NCBI GenBank assembly: GCA_963810615.1
Contig: CAWEOA010000002.1
Span: 186,001 to 250,000, forward strand
Reading direction: 5' to 3'
DNA from: JARRQJ01 sp963810615
GTDB taxonomy: Bacteria; Pseudomonadota; Gammaproteobacteria; DRLM01
Length of the DNA: 64,000 nt
Of this stretch, positions 1 to 8,860 are shown one piece after another; within the stretch, counting starts at the first letter, position 1, and each line of letters begins with the position of its first letter. Below the pieces are notes generated by a model, which saw only the letters and a program-made list of their open reading frames with translations, did not search any database and was not told the DNA's origin. A program made the position numbers and the translations under genes.

Positions 1-1610
1 GCATCGGCGCAGAAGTAACCCAGGCGCTCAAACTGCAAGACGTCACCCGGCTGGGCCTCAGCCAGAACCGGCTCAAGTACGCACTGGGTCAGGGTACGGA
101 GCGAATCCGGGTTGAGATAATCAGTAAATTCCTTGCCTTCTTTGTTCGCTGCCGCATCGGGCGATGGATGGGAAAATAGCCGGTCATACATCCGTACTTC
201 AGCCTTAATTCCGTGACGGGCGGAAACCCAATGGATAACACCGCGCGGTTTACCTACCCCTGCCGGATCGCAGCCAATCGAGTTCGGAATATGGCTACAG
301 TGCAGTTCAATAATTGCACCACTTGAATCCTTTATCACATCATCGCACTGAATGATGTAGGCATTACGCAGACGAACCAAGCCGCCCTTGATCAGGCGTT
401 TAAACTTCTTGTTGGCCTCTTCACGAAAATCCTCCTGCTCTATATAGATCTCATTGCAGAATGGTGTTTTGCGCGACCCCATGGTCTCGTTCTGAGGGTG
501 ATTAGGCGAATCCACCTCTTCAGTCTTATCATTCGGATAATTGGTGATCACCACTTTGAGCGGCTCCAGAACACCCATGCGACGCGGCGCGGTTACGTTG
601 AGAACTTCACGAATCGTATTTTCCAGCAGCTCCATCTCGACCGTGCCTTCACTCTTGGTCACGCCAATGCGATGACAAAACTCACGCATTGCCGCGGCCG
701 GATAACCGCGACGCCGTATGCCGGCAATGGTCGGCATGCGCGGATCGTTCCACCCTTCGACAAAACCCTCGGAAACCAATTGCGTCAGCTTGCGCTTGCT
801 CAAAACTGTGTATTCCAGGTTCAAGCGCGAGAATTCATATTGCCGCGGATGGCAATCAATGCTGATATTGTCCAAGACCCAGTCATACAGCGGGCGATGA
901 TCTTCAAACTCCAGCGTACAAAGAGAATATGTAATGCCTTCCAAGGCATCGCTTATTGGGTGGGTGAAGTCATACATAGGATAAATGCACCAAGCCTCAC
1001 CAGTTTGGTGATGAATCACGCCGTGACGAACTCGGTACAGGGTTGGATCACGCATATTTATATTGGGCGAGGCCATATCGATCTTGGCGCGTAATACCTT
1101 GGCGCCATCCTCAAACTCGCCATTTTTCATGCGCGTAAGCTGATCGAGATTTTCTGCCACGGAACGGTTGCGGAACGGACTCTCACGGCCCGGCTCTTTC
1201 AAGGTACCACGATATTCGCGCGTCTCTTCAGCGCTCAACTCACAAACATAGGCCTTGCCTTTTTTAATCAGTTCAACGGCAAACTCATAGAGCTTGTCGA
1301 AATAGTTGGACGCGTAATAAGGTTTGTCGTGCCATTGATAGCCCAACCACTTCACATCGTCCTGGATAGACTCGACAAACTCGATATCTTCCTTGTGGGG
1401 GTTGGTGTCGTCAAAGCGCAAGTTGCAGGTGCCGTTGTAATCTTCGGCAATACCAAAGTTCAGCACGATTGATTTGACATGACCGATATGCAAATAGCCG
1501 TTTGGCTCGGGTGGAAAACGGGTTGCGACTTTGGTGCTACTGCCTGACTTTAGCTCCTCATCAATAATTTGACGAATGAAATTTGTCGGCGTGTTAGTTT
1601 CTTCACTCAT
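1..1610 (-). CDS. glnS: Glutaminyl-tRNA synthetase (C-terminal end beyond window)
   Basis: The minus-strand reading frame starts at the ATG ending at 1610 and runs off the window, giving about 536 residues of an enzyme usually near 555. It charges tRNA-Gln with glutamine in the cytoplasm. The class I signature PPEPNGYLHIGH lies near the N-terminus, and a KMSKS-type loop reads VLSKRKL around 795-815. The PEPNGYLHIGH form followed by a GlnRS-type catalytic core and anticodon-binding beta-barrel separates it from glutamyl-tRNA synthetase. The Shine-Dalgarno is weak (AGGG about 12 bases before the ATG). The region 1611-2369 separates it from the divergent AsmA gene. Confidence 0.95.
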   Translation of the reverse strand, partial: MSEETNTPTNFIRQIIDEELKSGSSTKVATRFPPEPNGYLHIGHVKSIVLNFGIAEDYNGTCNLRFDDTNPHKEDIEFVESIQDDVKWLGYQWHDKPYYASNYFDKLYEFAVELIKKGKAYVCELSAEETREYRGTLKEPGRESPFRNRSVAENLDQLTRMKNGEFEDGAKVLRAKIDMASPNINMRDPTLYRVRHGVIHHQTGEAWCIYPMYDFTHPISDALEGITYSLCTLEFEDHRPLYDWVLDNISIDCHPRQYEFSRLNLEYTVLSKRKLTQLVSEGFVEGWNDPRMPTIAGIRRRGYPAAAMREFCHRIGVTKSEGTVEMELLENTIREVLNVTAPRRMGVLEPLKVVITNYPNDKTEEVDSPNHPQNETMGSRKTPFCNEIYIEQEDFREEANKKFKRLIKGGLVRLRNAYIIQCDDVIKDSSGAIIELHCSHIPNSIGCDPAGVGKPRGVIHWVSARHGIKAEVRMYDRLFSHPSPDAAANKEGKEFTDYLNPDSLRTLTQCVLEPVLAEAQPGDVLQFERLGYFCAD

Positions 1611-2369
1611 TGTTTCTTAATCCCTATGCCCTAGCCTTGATAAATACGAGCGCCTCATCAAGCCGGCGCAAGCAAACCTCATTGCCAATCAGATTTATAA
1701 AAAATCCTAATCTGGTGATGGCACATCACCTATTACCGCTAAACAGGCCAGTATACCTACTTTTCCAAAGCCCACTTCCAGCTTATTCAGCACTGCTTTT
1801 AGCACGGCGTGGATGGTCTCACGTTTCCAATCGCTTATAGATTCCAGCGCTGCTTTTAGTTCGGTCAGCAATATGGAAAGAATAAACACCTTTGCCCCCC
1901 TACGTCCACGGGTAGTTCGTACATGACTTAAGAACTCAGAACCCTCTTAGAGGGACGCCCTCGCCGCGCCTGTCCGACTTTGGTCTTAAGCTTGGCTTTT
2001 CGACCTTGGCCTTAAAATAATCATCCCCCAACGGCGTGCCCGTTTGCCATGCCGATCTTATTTTCGCTAAATTCTCTTCATTAAAGGGCTCTGACCTCTT
2101 TAATGGACCCCTTTAATGACCCGGTTTCAGACATCCAGCCTATGGACCATCGCAAGTTTTGATGCTAACGGCAGTGTCGTGCTAGATTTACGATTCGCCA
2201 CGTCATGGTAACAAGGAGAAACAAAGACCTCGAGACTATTTATGGCGTGGGGGCATAGTGATTGGCGGCGTGGTCCTGCTTATTGGAAGCAAGAAGAGCT
2301 AGTCGCTGCATCTGCATGTGCCGTTTGAGCCAGATACTGGTAGAATTATCGCGAGTGTAGATATGGCCA
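1611..2369. other. Non-coding interval with repeat fragments
   Basis: No convincing gene was found between glnS and the AsmA gene. It holds a copy of a motif, GTCCACGGGTAGTT near 1898-1917, which recurs near 16920. It also holds an AAAGGGCTCTGA fragment near 2085, with relatives near 16126 and 17113, followed by an ACCCCTTTAATGACC tail. A short open stretch near 2199-2302 would encode a hydrophobic segment (LWRGGIVIGGVVLLIG), but it has no start codon and was not called. Confidence 0.4.
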
Positions 2370-3797
2370 ATGTCAAAATCACTTAAAATCATTCTCTTCG
2401 CCGTCAGCGGGTTCGTTGGTCTCCTCGCCCTCATCGTGGTGGCCCTGCTTCTTTTTGTGGACGCAAATGCCTACAAGCCCCAGTTGGAAGCGGCCGCCTC
2501 GGGAGCTTTGGGTATGGAGGTCAGAGTCGGCGGCCGGCTGGGAATCGGCATCTTTCCGGGTTTACTCGTCACCCTGGAGGATGTGCACATTAGTAACCAC
2601 GGTTCGGACGTCGCCTCCGCAAAGGAGGCCAGGCTTACTATCGACCTCCTCCCTCTGCTCCAAAAGGAAGTCCAGATCGAGAAGATCGCACTGAAAAAAC
2701 CCAGGATCTCCGTTGAGCGGAACCTCGACGGTGAGTTCAACTTCGAGAAATCGGAGGCGGCCGGAGCAACGTTACCCGCACTGGATTTGACGAAAGTTTC
2801 CCTTTCGGGCGGGGATCTCCTATATGCGGACAAACAAACCGGGGAAGGATTCGAGGCCAGAAATTGCAGCCTGGACGGGCACCGTCTGCGGCTTTTGGGT
2901 GCAAAAGGCCCAGACCTCATGAAGAACCTTTCCTTCACCGCAGAACTCGCCTGCGGTGAGATCCGGAAAAATGACTTCACGGTGTCCGATTTGAAGTTCT
3001 CGGTCGATGGGAATCATGGAGTCTTCGATATCAAACCGGTCACGATGAGTGTCTTCGGTGCGCAGGGATCGGGGAGTATCCATGCGGACTTTTCGGGCGC
3101 CGCCCCCCTTTACCACGTCCGTTATTCTCTGCCGCAGTTCCGCATCGAGGAGTTCTTAATAACCCTGTCGCCGCAGAAGGTCGCGGAAGGGCCGATGGAT
3201 TTCTCCGCGAACCTGTCTATGCAGGGAAAGACCGTGAAAGAGATAAAGCAGACCGCGAACGGAAAGATGTCCCTTCAGGGTGTGAATCTTATGCTCACCG
3301 GCAACGACATTGATCAGAAGATATCCCGGTTTGAGTCCAGTCAGAACTTCAACCTCGTGGACGTGGGCGCCTTCTTCTTTGCCGGACCTCTCGGCTTGAT
3401 GGTCACCAAGGGGTACAACTTTGCGAGCATCTTTCAAGTATCGGGGGGCCGAAGCGAGATCCGGACGCTTATCTCCGTGTGGAAGGTCGAGCGCGGCGTG
3501 GCGCAGGCTCAGGATGTGGCGATGGCGACGAACGAGAACCGGATCGCCCTCCACGGAGGGCTCGATTTCGTCAATGAGCGGTTCAATGACGTGACCGTGG
3601 CCGTGATCGACGCCAAGGGCTGCGCCACGGTGCGGCAAAAAATACGCGGCACTTTCCAGAAGCCGGTGGTGGAGAAACCGAGTATCCTCAAGTCCCTCAC
3701 TGGGCCGGCGCGCAAGTTGCTCAAGAAGGGGAAGGACATGATTCCTGGCGGAGAGTGCGAGGTGTTCTACGCCGGTTCGGTGGCGCCGCCGAAATAA
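2370..3797 (+). CDS. AsmA family protein
   Basis: This is a 475-residue protein with one N-terminal membrane anchor (about residues 5-30, ending LLLFVDANAYK) and a long periplasmic part. The AsmA pattern is clear: an anchor, then DANAYKPQLEAAA, GRLGIGIFPGL and VTLEDVHISN, then beta-rich repeats to the end. Members of this inner-membrane-anchored family are linked to outer-membrane lipid and protein homeostasis in Gram-negatives. The start is the ATG at 2370. An ATG seven bases earlier is out of frame and closes after seven codons. No strong ribosome-binding site is visible. The gene stands alone, with a recombinase remnant touching its stop codon. Confidence 0.85.
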   Translation: MSKSLKIILFAVSGFVGLLALIVVALLLFVDANAYKPQLEAAASGALGMEVRVGGRLGIGIFPGLLVTLEDVHISNHGSDVASAKEARLTIDLLPLLQKEVQIEKIALKKPRISVERNLDGEFNFEKSEAAGATLPALDLTKVSLSGGDLLYADKQTGEGFEARNCSLDGHRLRLLGAKGPDLMKNLSFTAELACGEIRKNDFTVSDLKFSVDGNHGVFDIKPVTMSVFGAQGSGSIHADFSGAAPLYHVRYSLPQFRIEEFLITLSPQKVAEGPMDFSANLSMQGKTVKEIKQTANGKMSLQGVNLMLTGNDIDQKISRFESSQNFNLVDVGAFFFAGPLGLMVTKGYNFASIFQVSGGRSEIRTLISVWKVERGVAQAQDVAMATNENRIALHGGLDFVNERFNDVTVAVIDAKGCATVRQKIRGTFQKPVVEKPSILKSLTGPARKLLKKGKDMIPGGECEVFYAGSVAPPK

Positions 3798-3798
3798 A

Positions 3799-3948
3799 AA
3801 GGTGGATATCGTGATTATCTACATGGTCGGTCGATTGAGCCGACCCGTGGCCGACTTCGCCCGGACCGTGAAAGTATTTGATCAGCACAATGTGTCCTTC
3901 GTTTCCGTAACACGTCAATTCAATACCTCGACCTCCATGTGCCGATAG
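3799..3948 (+). pseudogene. Serine recombinase fragment
   Basis: Starting two bases after the AsmA stop, the plus strand reads KKVDIVIIYMVGRLSR, then a stretch ending FVSVTRQFNTSTSM and a stop at 3946-3948. This matches the middle of the catalytic domain of large serine recombinases and resolvases, which reads roughly VDVVVVYKVDRLTR...DFAKMVEVFD...VSFVSVTQ.FNT..SMGRL. The start with the nucleophilic serine and everything after the SMGRL position are missing. It is a decayed piece of a mobile element. The match is from memory of the family, without a search, but it extends over nearly 50 residues. Confidence 0.7.
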
Positions 3949-3976
3949 ACCTGAGCCACTTTAAAGGATGTCCTCT

Positions 3977-4141
3977 TTAATTGGTCACATTTTTTTGAAT
4001 GCCATCAAGACGCACCTTGAAGGCCGTGGCGAGTTCGACGGCACGCGCAGCAATCCGATGCCAGCGATATTTACGCCGAAACGTTGTGTTTGCAAATTTC
4101 AGTATCTCCACAATTTCTTCTCCTTTGAATCGCTCTGTCAT
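3977..4141 (-). CDS. Small hypothetical protein (54 aa)
   Basis: A minus-strand ORF starts at the ATG ending at 4141, preceded by a good Shine-Dalgarno (GGAGGCAAGT). It reads MTERFKGEEIVEILKFAN, continues through the basic stretch TFRRKYRWHRIAARA, and ends KNVTN. The product is basic, with a possible amphipathic helix (EEIVEILKFA), and has no signal peptide or membrane span. The family is not recognised. The opening resembles helix-turn-helix starts of some transposase OrfA proteins, but the rest does not follow. It lies next to the recombinase remnant, so it may belong to the same lost element. Confidence 0.4.
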   Translation of the reverse strand: MTERFKGEEIVEILKFANTTFRRKYRWHRIAARAVELATAFKVRLDGIQKNVTN

Positions 4142-4300
4142 ACTTGCCTCCAGTCAAATAAATCCAACATTTCAACTGGAAAAAATCTCGGGCTGGCACG
4201 TACGTTATGACAGGATAGACAAATGCGATTTGGCCCTGACTGTCTCTGCTGTTAGACTGACATCGCTCACCGCAACCATAATGGAGGCATAGATACTATT

Positions 4301-5920
4301 ATGATAAAAGCGTTAAGGCGATTCGTCCGGCAACGCAACAAGATTATGGGCCTAAACCTACTCAAAATTATCTACGCATCTCTTTTCGGATTCACCCTCG
4401 CGACAGCCCTATGCAATCCAGCCATTGCCTCTACGCCGCATGATGTGCTGGTGGTCGGCCAGATTGCCGAGCCCAAGTCGTTGGATCCGCAAACTGTCAC
4501 CGCGGTGAATGACTTCCGCATCCTGATCAATCTCTACGACGGCCTGGTGCGTTATAAGCCGGGATCGCTGCAGGTGGAGCCGGCGCTGGCCACTTCCTGG
4601 AAGATCAGCAAGGATGGCAAGCGCTATACCTTCAAGTTGCGCACAGGTGTCAAGTTCCACGATGGCACACCCTTTAATGCCGCGGCGGTGAAGTTCGACT
4701 TCGACCGCATGCTGGATGAGAAAAATCCCTATTACAATACCGGCCCGTTTCCACTGGCCTTCTTTTTTCAGTCCATCGTCGAGACCAAGGTGATCGATGA
4801 CGACACCGTGCAGTTTATCCTCGACAAGCCCTACGCTCCGCTGTTGTCCAATCTGGCGTATCCCACCGGCCTGATCGTCTCGCCCACGGCGGTAAAACGT
4901 GAAAAGTCCGACTTCGGCCGCCACCCGGTGGGGACCGGGCCTTTTAAATTTGCCAAATGGGAGAGTAACCGCCTGGTGGTGCTGGAGAAGAACCCCGACT
5001 ATTGGGGCGGCGCGCCGAAGTTGAATGCAGTGGTGTTCCGGCCCATTACCGATGCCAACACGCGCGTCACCGAGTTGCTCTCCGGCGGTATCGACCTGAT
5101 GGTGGAGGTGCCGCCGGACAATATGAGCATGTTCGACAAGGACCCCAAATACGCCGTTTACGAGCAGGCCGGACCACACCTTTGGTTCCTGATCCTCAAT
5201 ATGAAAGAGGGTCCCTTCACCGACAAACGTATGCGCCAGGCGGTCAACTTCGCCATCAACAAGCAGGCGCTGGTGAAAGATGTCTTGCAGGACACCGCCA
5301 CCGTGGCCACCGGCCCGACCCCGGCGGCCTTTGCCTGGGCCTACAATAACAAGCTCAAGCCTTATCCCTACGACCCGGCCAAGGCGAAGAAGCTGATCAA
5401 GGCGGCCGGCTATGAGGGCGCCGACCTGACCTTCTATGTGACCGAAGGCGGTTCCGGGATGCTCAATCCCATCGCCATGGGCACCGCCATTCAGGCGGAC
5501 CTGGCGGCGGTGGGTTTGAAGGTGAAGATCGAAACCTATGAATGGAATACCTACCTCGGCAAGGTCAACTCGGGCCTGGCGGGCAAGGCCGACATGGCGG
5601 AGATGGCGTGGATGACCAACGACCCGGATACCCTGCCTTACCTGGCCCTGCGCAGGGCCGCCTGGCCCGACAAGGGCGGCTTCAACTCCGGTTACTATGC
5701 CAACCCCAAGGTCGACCGGCTGTTGGAAAAGGCGCGCGAGGAGACTAATCAGACCAAGCGAGCCAAGCTATATAAAAAGATGCAGGCCATCGTCTATGCA
5801 GATGCCCCCTGGGCCTTTATCGCCAACTGGAAACAGAATGCGGTAAGCGCCGCCAACGTCGAGGGCTTTGCCTTGCAGCCTTCATTTCTGTTACTGCTCA
5901 AAGACGTGTATAAAAAATAA
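4301..5920 (+). CDS. Peptide-type ABC transporter substrate-binding protein
   Basis: This is a 539-residue periplasmic solute-binding protein of family 5 (DppA/OppA/NikA type). A long basic N-terminus leads into a signal peptide (LLKIIYASLFGFTLATAL) with likely cleavage after PAIAS. The mature part begins with the typical VVGQIAEPKSLDPQ and contains LATSWKISKDGKRYTFKLR and GVKFHDGTPFNA, hallmarks of the family. GGAGG lies 13 bases before the ATG at 4301. A start at 4346 (MGLNLLK) would give a more usual signal peptide. It is the first gene of a four-gene importer operon. The ligand could be di- or oligopeptides, glutathione or nickel, and the sequence alone does not decide. Confidence 0.9.
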   Translation: MIKALRRFVRQRNKIMGLNLLKIIYASLFGFTLATALCNPAIASTPHDVLVVGQIAEPKSLDPQTVTAVNDFRILINLYDGLVRYKPGSLQVEPALATSWKISKDGKRYTFKLRTGVKFHDGTPFNAAAVKFDFDRMLDEKNPYYNTGPFPLAFFFQSIVETKVIDDDTVQFILDKPYAPLLSNLAYPTGLIVSPTAVKREKSDFGRHPVGTGPFKFAKWESNRLVVLEKNPDYWGGAPKLNAVVFRPITDANTRVTELLSGGIDLMVEVPPDNMSMFDKDPKYAVYEQAGPHLWFLILNMKEGPFTDKRMRQAVNFAINKQALVKDVLQDTATVATGPTPAAFAWAYNNKLKPYPYDPAKAKKLIKAAGYEGADLTFYVTEGGSGMLNPIAMGTAIQADLAAVGLKVKIETYEWNTYLGKVNSGLAGKADMAEMAWMTNDPDTLPYLALRRAAWPDKGGFNSGYYANPKVDRLLEKAREETNQTKRAKLYKKMQAIVYADAPWAFIANWKQNAVSAANVEGFALQPSFLLLLKDVYKK

Positions 5921-5931
5921 TGACTTCTGCT

Positions 5932-5956
5932 CCTCCCTTGCCTGCAGCAAGGGAGG
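5932..5956 (+). promoter_or_regulatory. Intercistronic mRNA hairpin
   Basis: A perfect 10-bp stem (CCTCCCTTGC pairing with GCAAGGGAGG) with loop CTGCA lies between the binding-protein gene and the first permease. It has no following T-run. Such hairpins in ABC importer operons commonly stabilise the upstream binding-protein mRNA or attenuate read-through. That role is inferred here. Confidence 0.55.
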
Positions 5957-5981
5957 GAATGCCTTTACCATTTATATTTAG

Positions 5982-6929
5982 ATGAAGACCTATATCGCCA
6001 AACGATTGCTGCTGATGATACCAGTGCTGTTCGGTATCTCGGTAATCGTGTTCGGGATCATGGCCCTGATCCCGGGTGATCCGGCCACGGCCATACTGGG
6101 CTCCTATGCCACCCCGGATAACCTGACCCGCCTGCGCACGGAACTTGGTCTCGACAAGCCGCTCATCGTGCAGTACTTCACCTGGCTTGGCAATCTGCTG
6201 CACGGCGATTTCGGCCGCTCCTACAGCCTCAATCGTCCCGTATTGGACGAGGTACTGGACCGCCTGGGTCCCACCCTGTTGCTGGCAGGCACCTCGCTGT
6301 TGCTGTGCACCGTGTTCGGCCTGATCGCCGGAGTAATCTCGGCAGTGAAGCAGTATGGCTGGCAGGACAAGCTGCTCACCCTCTGCGTGCTCGTCGGCAT
6401 CTCCACCCCCTCGTTCTGGCTGGGTCTGATCCTGATCCTGGTGTTCGCCGTGCATTGGACGTGGTTTCCCGCCAGCGGCATGTACGCCATCTACGGCGGC
6501 GGTGACCTTCATGATCTGCTGATGCATTTAATGCTGCCGGCCATCACCCTTGCGGTGGTCGCCACCGGTGTCATCGCCCGCCTAACCCGCTCGGCCATGC
6601 TTGAGGTGCTGCGCCAGGACTATGTGCGGACCGCGCGCGCCAAGGGGTTGCACGAAGGCAAGGTGATCTTCAAGCATGCCTTCAAGAACGCCCTGGTGAA
6701 TATCATTCCGGTGATCGGCATCCAGGCCGGCTTCGTCATCGGCGGCGCGGTCTATATCGAGACTGTGTTCCAGTGGCCCGGCATTGGCCGCATGCTGGTA
6801 ACTGCCATTACCACCCGCGACATCCTGCTGGTGCAGGGCGGGGTGCTGGTAGTCGCCGCCTGCTATGTGCTGTTCAACCTGCTGGCCGATGTGCTGCAGC
6901 GCTTGCTGGATCCGAGGCTGGAAGCCTGA
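5982..6929 (+). CDS. ABC transporter permease, DppB type
   Basis: This 315-residue inner-membrane permease has about six membrane segments. The first, LLLMIPVLFGISVIVFGIMA, is typical of DppB/OppB. The IPGDPA motif follows, and the EAA coupling loop reads DYVRTARAKGLHEGKVIFKH (about residues 210-230), which contacts the ATPase. It forms half of the membrane channel of the peptide importer. It follows the binding-protein gene after 61 bases holding a hairpin, and its stop overlaps the next start (ATGA). Confidence 0.92.
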   Translation: MKTYIAKRLLLMIPVLFGISVIVFGIMALIPGDPATAILGSYATPDNLTRLRTELGLDKPLIVQYFTWLGNLLHGDFGRSYSLNRPVLDEVLDRLGPTLLLAGTSLLLCTVFGLIAGVISAVKQYGWQDKLLTLCVLVGISTPSFWLGLILILVFAVHWTWFPASGMYAIYGGGDLHDLLMHLMLPAITLAVVATGVIARLTRSAMLEVLRQDYVRTARAKGLHEGKVIFKHAFKNALVNIIPVIGIQAGFVIGGAVYIETVFQWPGIGRMLVTAITTRDILLVQGGVLVVAACYVLFNLLADVLQRLLDPRLEA

Positions 6930-8860
6930 TGACCGATACCGTGACCGATAACCCCGTGATCGTCAGACCCGTGAGCCGCCGCCCCGGCATGTGGGCGCGC
7001 CTGCGCCGCAACCACCTGGCGGTGTTCGGCCTGGCCATCGTCGTCCTGGTCGTTCTCATCGCCCTGTCGGCACCGCTGCTGCCGCTGCCCAATCCGGATA
7101 TCACCGACCTGGCACATCGCCTGCAAAAACCGTTTAGTGAAGGCCACTGGCTGGGCACCGACCAACTGGGCCGCGACATCCTGTCGCGTATTATCTGGGG
7201 AGCGCGGGTGAGTCTGGCGGTGGGGATCATCGCCACCCTGATCGCCGCCATTACCGGCTCGTTGATCGGCATCCTTGCCGGCTTTTACGGACGCTGGCTG
7301 GACAACCTGTTAATGCGCAGCATCGATATGGTAATGGCCTTTCCCTATATGTTACTGGCGCTGGCCATCGTCGCCGTGCTCGGTCCCGGGCTGATGAACG
7401 CCCTGTTCGCCATCGCCATCGTCAACATCCCTTTCTTCGCCCGCTCCGTGCGCGGCGTGACCCTCGGCCTGGTGCGCCAGGAGTATGTGGACGCGGCGCG
7501 CCTGTCGGGCCTGTCGGATGCGCGCATCCTCGGCGGCGAGCTGCTGCCCAATGTGCTGCCGGTGATCATCATCACCATGTCCACTACCGTGGGCTGGATG
7601 ATCCTGGAGACCGCCGGTTTGAGCTTCCTCGGCCTTGGCGCCCAGCCGCCGCAGGCCGACCTGGGCTCCATGCTGGGGGAGGGGCGCAAACTGATGATCA
7701 TCGCCCCCCATGTGGCCACCATTCCGGGCCTGGTGATCCTGGTGCTGGTGATTGGCATCAATTTGTTGGGAGATGGTCTGCGCGATGTACTCGACCCGCG
7801 TCTCAAGGCGGGCGCCCTGGTCAGGCCCTCAGCGGCCACTGAGGTGGATGCGCGGCTCAAGGCAGCGCCCAAGAAAAATGAAAATGAAGCCCTGCTCAGC
7901 GTGAACAACCTCAAAACCCATTTTGTCCTCGGCGAAGATATCTACAAGGCGGTAGACGGCATCGACTTCAGTCTACAAGCGGGTGAATGCCTCGGCATCG
8001 TGGGTGAATCGGGCTGCGGCAAGTCGGTAGCGGCACTCTCCCTGCTGGGGCTGGTGCCGACGCCGCCGGGGCGCATCGTCGACGGTCGCATCCGCTACCA
8101 TGACGAGGATCTGTTGCAGGTGGGTATCGAGCGACTGAGCCAGATTCGTGGCAACCGCATCAGTTATGTGTTCCAGGATCCACTGACTACCTTGAATCCG
8201 CTTTTCTCCGTCGGCGAGCAGATCGCCGAGACCATACGCCGCCACCAGGGATTGCCGAGCAAGGCGGCCATGCTGCGTGCCATTGAGTTGATGGAGAAGG
8301 TACAGATCCCCAATGCCCACGACCGAGCCAATGCCTATCCCCACGAACTCTCCGGCGGTATGCGCCAGCGCATCGGTATTGCCATGGCGCTGGCTAACGA
8401 TCCCGAGATCATCATTGCCGACGAACCCACCACGGCGCTGGATGTCACGGTGCAGGCAGAGATCCTAAAGCTACTCGACAATCTGCGGAGCGAACGCAAG
8501 CTGGCGCTGATCTTCATCACCCACGACTTCGGCGTGGTGGGCGAACTGTGCGATCGCATGCTGGTGATGTATGCCGGGCGCGTGGTGGAGACCGGCACCA
8601 CTGATGAGATTTTCGAGCAAGCTTCCCATCCCTACACCAAACAGTTGATGGAGTGCGTGCCGCAACTGGGAGAAGCGGAGCGCGAACTCCACGCTATCCC
8701 CGGTTTGCCACCGGCGGTGAATCATCTACCACCGGGCTGTGCTTTTGCCGAACGTTGTCGTTATGCCGTCACCGACTGTCGCCAGGGTGAGATTGCGTTG
8801 CAGTCCCTGGGCGCCAGCCATGCGGTGCGCTGCATCCGCATAGACGAAGTGCGCAAATGA
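6929..8860 (+). CDS. Fused ABC permease (DppC type) and ATPase (DppD type)
   Basis: The start is the ATG overlapping the previous stop (ATGA), giving 643 residues. An in-frame extension upstream is antisense-free but lies inside dppB and was rejected. Residues 1-300 are a DppC-type permease with membrane spans from about residue 30, an EAA loop near 185 (EYVDAARLSGLSDARI), and an end at DVLDPRLKAG. A linker of about 30 residues follows, then an ATPase with Walker A GESGCGKS at 359-366, signature LSGGMRQRIGIA near 473, Walker B IIIADEP near 492, and the oligopeptide C-terminal extension with CAFAERC and further cysteines. These halves are usually separate genes. No stop or frameshift lies between them, so this is a true fusion. 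Confidence 0.92.
   Translation: MTDTVTDNPVIVRPVSRRPGMWARLRRNHLAVFGLAIVVLVVLIALSAPLLPLPNPDITDLAHRLQKPFSEGHWLGTDQLGRDILSRIIWGARVSLAVGIIATLIAAITGSLIGILAGFYGRWLDNLLMRSIDMVMAFPYMLLALAIVAVLGPGLMNALFAIAIVNIPFFARSVRGVTLGLVRQEYVDAARLSGLSDARILGGELLPNVLPVIIITMSTTVGWMILETAGLSFLGLGAQPPQADLGSMLGEGRKLMIIAPHVATIPGLVILVLVIGINLLGDGLRDVLDPRLKAGALVRPSAATEVDARLKAAPKKNENEALLSVNNLKTHFVLGEDIYKAVDGIDFSLQAGECLGIVGESGCGKSVAALSLLGLVPTPPGRIVDGRIRYHDEDLLQVGIERLSQIRGNRISYVFQDPLTTLNPLFSVGEQIAETIRRHQGLPSKAAMLRAIELMEKVQIPNAHDRANAYPHELSGGMRQRIGIAMALANDPEIIIADEPTTALDVTVQAEILKLLDNLRSERKLALIFITHDFGVVGELCDRMLVMYAGRVVETGTTDEIFEQASHPYTKQLMECVPQLGEAERELHAIPGLPPAVNHLPPGCAFAERCRYAVTDCRQGEIALQSLGASHAVRCIRIDEVRK

Noticed and set aside
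2199..2302. Short open stretch encoding LWRGGIVIGGVVLLIG
   Set aside because: It has no start codon in frame and no partner; it could be a remnant of a small membrane protein but cannot be supported.
6773..6928. Upstream extension of the fused permease-ATPase frame
   Set aside because: It overlaps the end of the DppB-type gene entirely; the ATGA overlap start at 6929 gives a normal DppC N-terminus.
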